64,000 nucleotides of DNA from Aspidiotus rigidus (taxonomy: Eukaryota; Arthropoda; Insecta; Hemiptera; Diaspididae): assembly GCA_035079385.1 (NCBI GenBank), contig JAVHKY010000029.1, positions 6,324,001-6,388,000 of the forward strand. The letters are read 5' to 3'. A program made the position numbers and the translations under genes. A model generated the notes under the pieces. The model ran no database searches, was not told the DNA's origin, and saw only the letters and a program-made list of their open reading frames with translations. Positions 59,583 to 64,000 of the stretch are shown here, one piece after another; positions within the stretch are counted from its first letter, which is position 1, and the number at the start of each line of letters is the position of its first letter.

Positions 59583-61946
59583 GTAGGTTCTTTCGATATA
59601 GACGAAACGAGATTTTCTGATGCGTAATTTTCTTCTTTCAATTATTTCTCTATGGTTTCATCTCTTCACCTCTTGATAAGGATTACGTATACAGTTTTAT
59701 CAAATAATAAAGCTATCCGAATCTTTGTTTTGAAGTTTTAGTAACCCTTACCTCATGTACGGTAGGTACCTAGGTTCTTTAAAACGCTCAAGCATTGGTG
59801 ATATGGATAGCGTTATTATATGATGAATCTGTGTATTTTTTGGCGCGTAAAATGCTAATTAATTCTTTCTGATTTCTAGATGGCGAATGCTTATCAAACC
59901 AAATAAAGTGTTACGATGGTACCTGTATCAATGGACCCTTCAGGTGCGATGGAAAACCTGATTGCTCCACCGGAGAGGACGAATTAGGATGCCCGAATAT
60001 AGGTAAGAAATTCATATTCACGCAGAATGATCAACTCACCCGTATAGTAGTGGAACATGAAGCTCGTTTTTCCATATAGTTTAAAGTTCAGTGCTCGCTG
60101 GGCCGGAAGGAAGTCAGCTAGTTCACCCTAGAGTTAAGGATTATGTAATTCTATTAAATAAATATTAGAAATGTTTGCAAATCCAAGCCTGGACGAAGTT
60201 ATACCTTCCGTCCTCTTAGAGTGCTGCTGTTTGCCCATGTCCCTAGCCTTCCCCAGATAGAATTTCGAGATGGGAGTGGGTGGCATCGTTTGCTACCTTT
60301 GTCATGGATTTTACCATCGAGTTTCTCGTTCGTTCTGATCTTTTTCCCTTTCAACCGTTGTGGAGCGCGAGGTTATTCGGACCATTGATGGATTTTTGGA
60401 GTAAGAATGGATGCAATTGTTTGTGCTGGATCGTGCCTTCGAGTTTCTGGTTAGTACTGGTTTCTTTCCCTCCGACTGTTTGAAAGGGCTGTAGACATGC
60501 GAGACTCCCTCCCATTCATATTTTTGGCTGAAAACAGGCTGAATTGTAGGTGCTACGACTTCACTGGATTATGCTGTTGAGTTTTAACAGGGAACCTGCT
60601 CTATGGGGGATTTTTTGAGAAATTCGCCGTTCATCGTGTGCTGTCCGGAGGAAAACAAAAAAATTGAGGCTTTCTTAACGATGTTATCACTCAGCCTCGC
60701 TAATAAACGTCTAGTCTACCAATCGATACTCAACGGGCTGCAAATGTGGCGAGTGTTACCAAGCCGTCAAACAGACTGGTAAATCAAAGGTTCCTGAATA
60801 AAGTCCTTCTCTCCATGGCTTTTTCCTAACTCGTTTCTCCATCGCGACCTCATGATCCAGAGTGTGAACAAGGTAAGGTCCTTCCTCGCAGCAAGCCACA
60901 AATCACGTCTCCACAGATACCCGAACGTTGCAGCAATCCAGTTTCTTGGCACGTCCGAAGGTGTTGGACGGCTCAAGCGTCTTAAGCCGCACGATTTAGT
61001 ATAGCGTACGTTAGTCAGCCACGTCTATGAATCCTTTATTACGGGGACACTGCCCCCGCTTCATCCTGTTATTTACCTCATATCAGATGTATTGGTGAAT
61101 GTCTCACGGCAGTCCACTACAAGCTCTCCTCGTCCAACGGTTGGAGGTAAGACCAGTACACCTGGATAACTTGATGGTACAATCCAGCGCGAATGATCCG
61201 ACCCACTCCCACGACTTAATTCCATCTTCAGGGGGGGGGGGGGACTTGAACCGTTCCGTAGGCGAAAATTAGGTTTCTTTAGTGAGACATGGTTTGGCTC
61301 GCTATGTCGTTGCTATTAATCTTCCACCGTTTCCTTTTGTTCAATTAGAATATCCAAGTACCCCTCGTCCAACTTCAAGACCTCCTCCAGATGTGAAACC
61401 GGTGTGCCGTCCTGGTCAATTTCGATGTGCGAATGGTGATTGTGTCAACAACGCTTTCAGATGCGATGGTGTTATTCATTGTTCGGATTACTCAGACGAG
61501 GAGTTTTGCTCTTCTACGCGTAATATTTTTGTGTTTTATTTCAATACATAATAATATTATGTAGGTGCGTAACATTAATTATTTTTCATACATTTTCCTG
61601 TGTTCTCTTTTTGTATCCTCATCAGCGAAACCGTGTGATGGATTTCTGTGTCGAAGTGGATTGTGTGTCGATCGTTCGCGAGTTTGCGATGGTCGAGGAG
61701 ATTGTCCGGATTTTAGCGACGAAGATTCGTGCGGTGAGTGTCGACAAAAGATGATCCTACATAATTTTTTACGATATCATAATTTCATAATACTTGAATT
61801 TTCTTCGTATTTGTATCCAGAGAAAGTATGTAGGAATGACGAGTTCAATTGTGGTGACGGTCGTTGTATCAAAATGAGTTTCAAATGCGATGGTCGTGTT
61901 GATTGTGACAACGGCCGAGATGAAACTGGCTGTCCTGCTCCACCAA
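59460..61946 (+). CDS. trol: Five-LDLa segment of a large extracellular protein, probably perlecan (trol); partial
   Basis: Five consecutive coding exons on the plus strand (59460-59582, 59880-60002, 61349-61519, 61626-61733, 61821-61946), each encoding one complete LDL-receptor class A module with six cysteines and the acidic calcium-binding end. All exons are multiples of three (123, 123, 171, 108, 126 nt) and all splice in phase 1, so the frame stays open for 217 codons; introns are 297, 1346, 106 and 87 nt. The regular string of modules, the proline/threonine-rich linker before the third module and the one-module-per-exon layout fit the LDLa region of insect perlecan, a heparan sulfate proteoglycan of basement membranes. 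Alternatives are an LRP-type receptor or another LDLa protein: no EGF, Ig, laminin or YWTD exon is visible to settle it. Signal peptide, start and stop lie outside the recognisable part. The module call is very secure; the gene name is likely, not proven. Confidence 0.85.
59880..60002 (+). CDS. trol: LDLa exon 2 of 5
   Basis: Acceptor TTTCTAG and donor GTAAGA flank it, phase 1 on both sides. Landmarks are [24 protein letters not shown] and [11 protein letters not shown]. The module has six cysteines; the aspartate before the usual SDE is replaced by G (TGEDE), a common variant. It has no ATG and is not an obvious open reading frame on its own, so it would be missed by a simple ORF scan. Confidence 0.9.
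60003..61348 (+). other. Large trol intron carrying repeat-derived DNA
   Basis: This 1.35-kb intron lies between LDLa exons 2 and 3, while the others are 87-297 nt. It contains the dispersed hairpin module near 60,578-60,655 (AACAGG, GAA, CCTGCT, then a GTCCGG tail), a 13-base G run at 61,231-61,243 and unassigned sequence on both sides. The excess length is best explained by insertion of the same mobile DNA that fills the first 55 kb. Confidence 0.7.
61349..61519 (+). CDS. trol: LDLa exon 3 of 5 with proline-rich linker
   Basis: Acceptor TTCAATTAG and donor GTAATA flank it. The exon opens with a linker rich in proline, threonine and arginine ([13 protein letters not shown]), then carries a complete module: [21 protein letters not shown] and SDYSDEEFC. 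The linker makes this the longest of the five exons and is the main pointer to a perlecan-like extracellular matrix protein. Confidence 0.92.
61626..61733 (+). CDS. trol: LDLa exon 4 of 5
   Basis: Acceptor CCTCATCAG and donor GTGAGT flank it. Landmarks are [24 protein letters not shown] and PDFSDEDSC. This is a compact module (108 nt) with no linker and a complete calcium-binding D..SDE end. Confidence 0.92.
61821..61946 (+). CDS. trol: LDLa exon 5 of 5
   Basis: Acceptor TGTATCCAG and donor GTAAGT flank it. Landmarks are [26 protein letters not shown] and DNGRDETGC, followed by CPAPP as the start of a further linker. It ends in phase 1, so another phase-1 exon must follow; none is recognisable in the remaining 2 kb, which implies an intron of at least that length. 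Confidence 0.92.
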
Positions 61947-63579
61947 GTAAGTACTCGTTTGAAATGGGAAGTTTAAAGGTGCACTTACTAACAAATGGAA
62001 AATTAGATTTATTATATCTTCGTTTCTGCTGAGATATATACGTATATAGGCTACCGTACTATATCACTTATTTCACTTTTACTTCTATTACACGCCTTTG
62101 CGCTTCTATATATATTCGCACAATACTTGTAATATATTTTTCAAAAAAAAAAAAAATGCTAGTTATATTAAAATGTAAACTAACGTTCATTCGCAATTGA
62201 ATCCTATAGTTTAGAAGCTACGTAAGTTCAAAAAGTTTGAATTCACTTCATCATTTTGTTTATTCCATAGCTTTATTGCCTACCTATCTGGGGATATGCT
62301 AATGCGGCATTTGATGGTACTGATGTGCCTTATACTCGTGAATCTGTTCAAAATAGAAATAAAGAATACCTTCTGTAACTGTCGGACATTAAATCAAAAG
62401 TAGAAAATTACTTCTTCGCCTAATTGGTTGAACTGTACTTACCTACTTCTTTTTTTTGCTCTTATTTTGAACGGATTTTAATCATACCGGGAAACATTAG
62501 TTGCTTACTTAGTTTTTCAAAATTGAAACCGAAGCTTCTGGCTCTTATGACTTGGATTGCATTGTATTTGTATTTTAGAAATGATTTTCAGCGTAGTTGT
62601 AGGTACTTGTACTTATGAAGTGCCTGAACTTGCAATAGTTTCCAAAAACATACACACTCCGGGGGAATAGGAAGGGCTACAAAGACGCTTTACCAGTTAT
62701 ATTCTTTAGTTGGGGAATTCAAAGCTAGTTGGCAAATAACACATCTTTTGTTTTAGCTTCTTAATTTTTATATGGAGCAATTTCTATTAGCTGGGATTTT
62801 ATTGAGTACCTATATTTTTTTTGTTACCATTTTTACCCTATTTTCTTCATCAGTACCATCTTTCACATAATAGATGGGCGACGCTAGCGAACCTACAATA
62901 TGCACTTTATCTGTTCTGCTTGCATTTGCATGGAAATGTGCTTTCCTATATCTAAATATTCCCGTATACAAAAATTTTTTTCTCTTCCAAGTCATGGTAA
63001 TACAAAAATGCAATGAACTAAACTCGCGTTTTTTTTTTCTCTCTCTCTTTTCTTTTCTTTCTTTTAAAAAATTAATTTCTGATGAAATTAATTAATGATT
63101 AGATTTGTTTTCTAGTTCAACAAATTTAAACTTATGCAATACAAAAAATAATTTTTGTTTTTGTTGAAACATCATAATTATACTGAACCAAAGCCTCTTC
63201 ACGGTTCAGTACCACGTTTGTTTACATGTTTTTGTGGGAATCCCTCGGATAAGATAAAATGAGAAAATGAAGACAATGGCTTCAGTCAAAGTTCACCCAG
63301 ACTTTATAACATTATAGACCGATTCCCCGTGACGTCAACATCGTCATCTTTGATCTTGTTCTCTGCTACTCGTACTAGCTTTGTGGTAGCCATCTTAGAA
63401 TCCTATAAGAATACACAGGGAATGTTTCAATAATTCACTAATATTCAAAAACAAGAAGTACGTTAGCAATCGAAGCTACATATTTAGGTAGGCCGATTTT
63501 CCAGCTACGTCATATCTATCAATAACAGCAATATTCCTTCCAACGGCATATCAATTCCCGCGTAAGATTACTATATTAT
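61947..63579 (+). other. Probable trol intron, nothing recognised
   Basis: Follows the donor of LDLa exon 5. AT-rich, with A- and T-runs. No further LDLa signature or other domain was found on the plus strand. Confidence 0.5.
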
Positions 63580-64000
63580 GGGTACGTTTCAATCATTCAT
63601 CAGTACTTCAAAATGAAAGAAAAGTTGAGAATAAAAAGTTCGTATTCACGATCTTGAAGCTTTTCTGTATGGCAAAATTCACTTTTCATTCTCAACTTTT
63701 CTTTCACTTTGAAGACTGATCTTTGACTATATACCTCTTATGGGCTGAGCTAAGACAACGTTTACCCGTGGAAAGATATGATAAGAAAATAAAATGCGGA
63801 GGACTCAAAATAGGCGACACGGTTGATTGCGGAGGGAAGAGAACCTGTTACTCCTCCGCGCACTCACCTGCGCTGCCTATGTTGGAGTCCTCCGCACGCT
63901 ATACATGTTTCCACGGTTGTTTAACATTGCAGTAAATGGACGAAGCTCAGTCCATAAGAGGTATAATAGTCAAAGCTACTGATGAATGATCAAAATGTTC
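63580..64000. mobile_element. Nested foldback elements, right end cut by or near the window end
   Basis: The outer arms pair 63,588-63,602 plus 63,721-63,752 with 63,944-63,991: AATCATTCATCAGTA, CTTTGACTAT, ATACCTCTTATGG and CTGAGCT are all mirrored. An inner stem pairs CCGTGGAAA with TTTCCACGG and TGCGGAGGACTC with GAGTCCTCCGCA. A second hairpin (63,602-63,722), with arms TTCAAAaTGAAAGAAAAGTT and its complement, is inserted in the left outer arm between CATCAGTA and CTTTGACT. Non-coding; the open frame at 63,723 is a by-product. Confidence 0.8.

Noticed and set aside
60767..60976. Minus-strand 69-residue open frame within the trol intron, rich in W and R
   Set aside because: Looked vaguely like mobile-element coding sequence but no catalytic motif is present; kept only as part of the intron.

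Overview
The window is nuclear DNA of an insect. The one complete gene, RpL23, encodes a 140-residue uL14 ribosomal protein whose residues match insect orthologues closely. Its short introns, AT-rich intergenic DNA and dense non-autonomous transposons fit an arthropod genome. The order cannot be fixed from the sequence; a hymenopteran or similar holometabolous insect is only a guess.

Layout. Positions 1 to about 55,170 are a gene-poor repeat desert in which I find no host exon. It holds: (a) a dispersed 45-bp satellite, clearest at 42,655-42,995; (b) three copies of a foldback-like element (FB-A) at 18,185-20,327, 26,982-28,763 and 33,847-34,413, the two longer ones with arms built of tandem repeats; (c) a mosaic of shared modules carrying paired TGACGTCA palindromes and a small stem-GAA-stem hairpin; (d) MITEs assignable by TIR and target-site duplication to PIF/Harbinger, pogo/Tigger and hAT, plus several unassigned; (e) a 2.07-kb hAT-type element with an exact 8-bp duplication, itself interrupted by a 5'-truncated non-LTR retrotransposon with its own duplication and poly(A) tail; (f) decayed non-LTR RNase H and reverse transcriptase fragments; (g) a retroelement-like regulatory block at about 49,325-49,572 with four CCAAT boxes, a TATA box, a hammerhead-like core and AATAAA.

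Positions 55,172-56,258 hold RpL23 on the minus strand (four coding exons). Positions 59,460-61,946 hold five consecutive LDL-receptor class A exons of a large extracellular protein on the plus strand, most likely perlecan (trol); both ends of that gene lie outside what can be recognised here. A nested foldback element lies at 63,580-64,000, probably in a trol intron.

Most novel observations: the FB-A family with tandem-repeat arms; the reuse of the same TATATA step of the 45-bp satellite as insertion site by three FB-A copies and a pogo MITE; 21 perfect TGACGTCA octamers, several in pairs exactly 16 bp apart; and a dispersed hairpin whose stem changes sequence with compensating substitutions.
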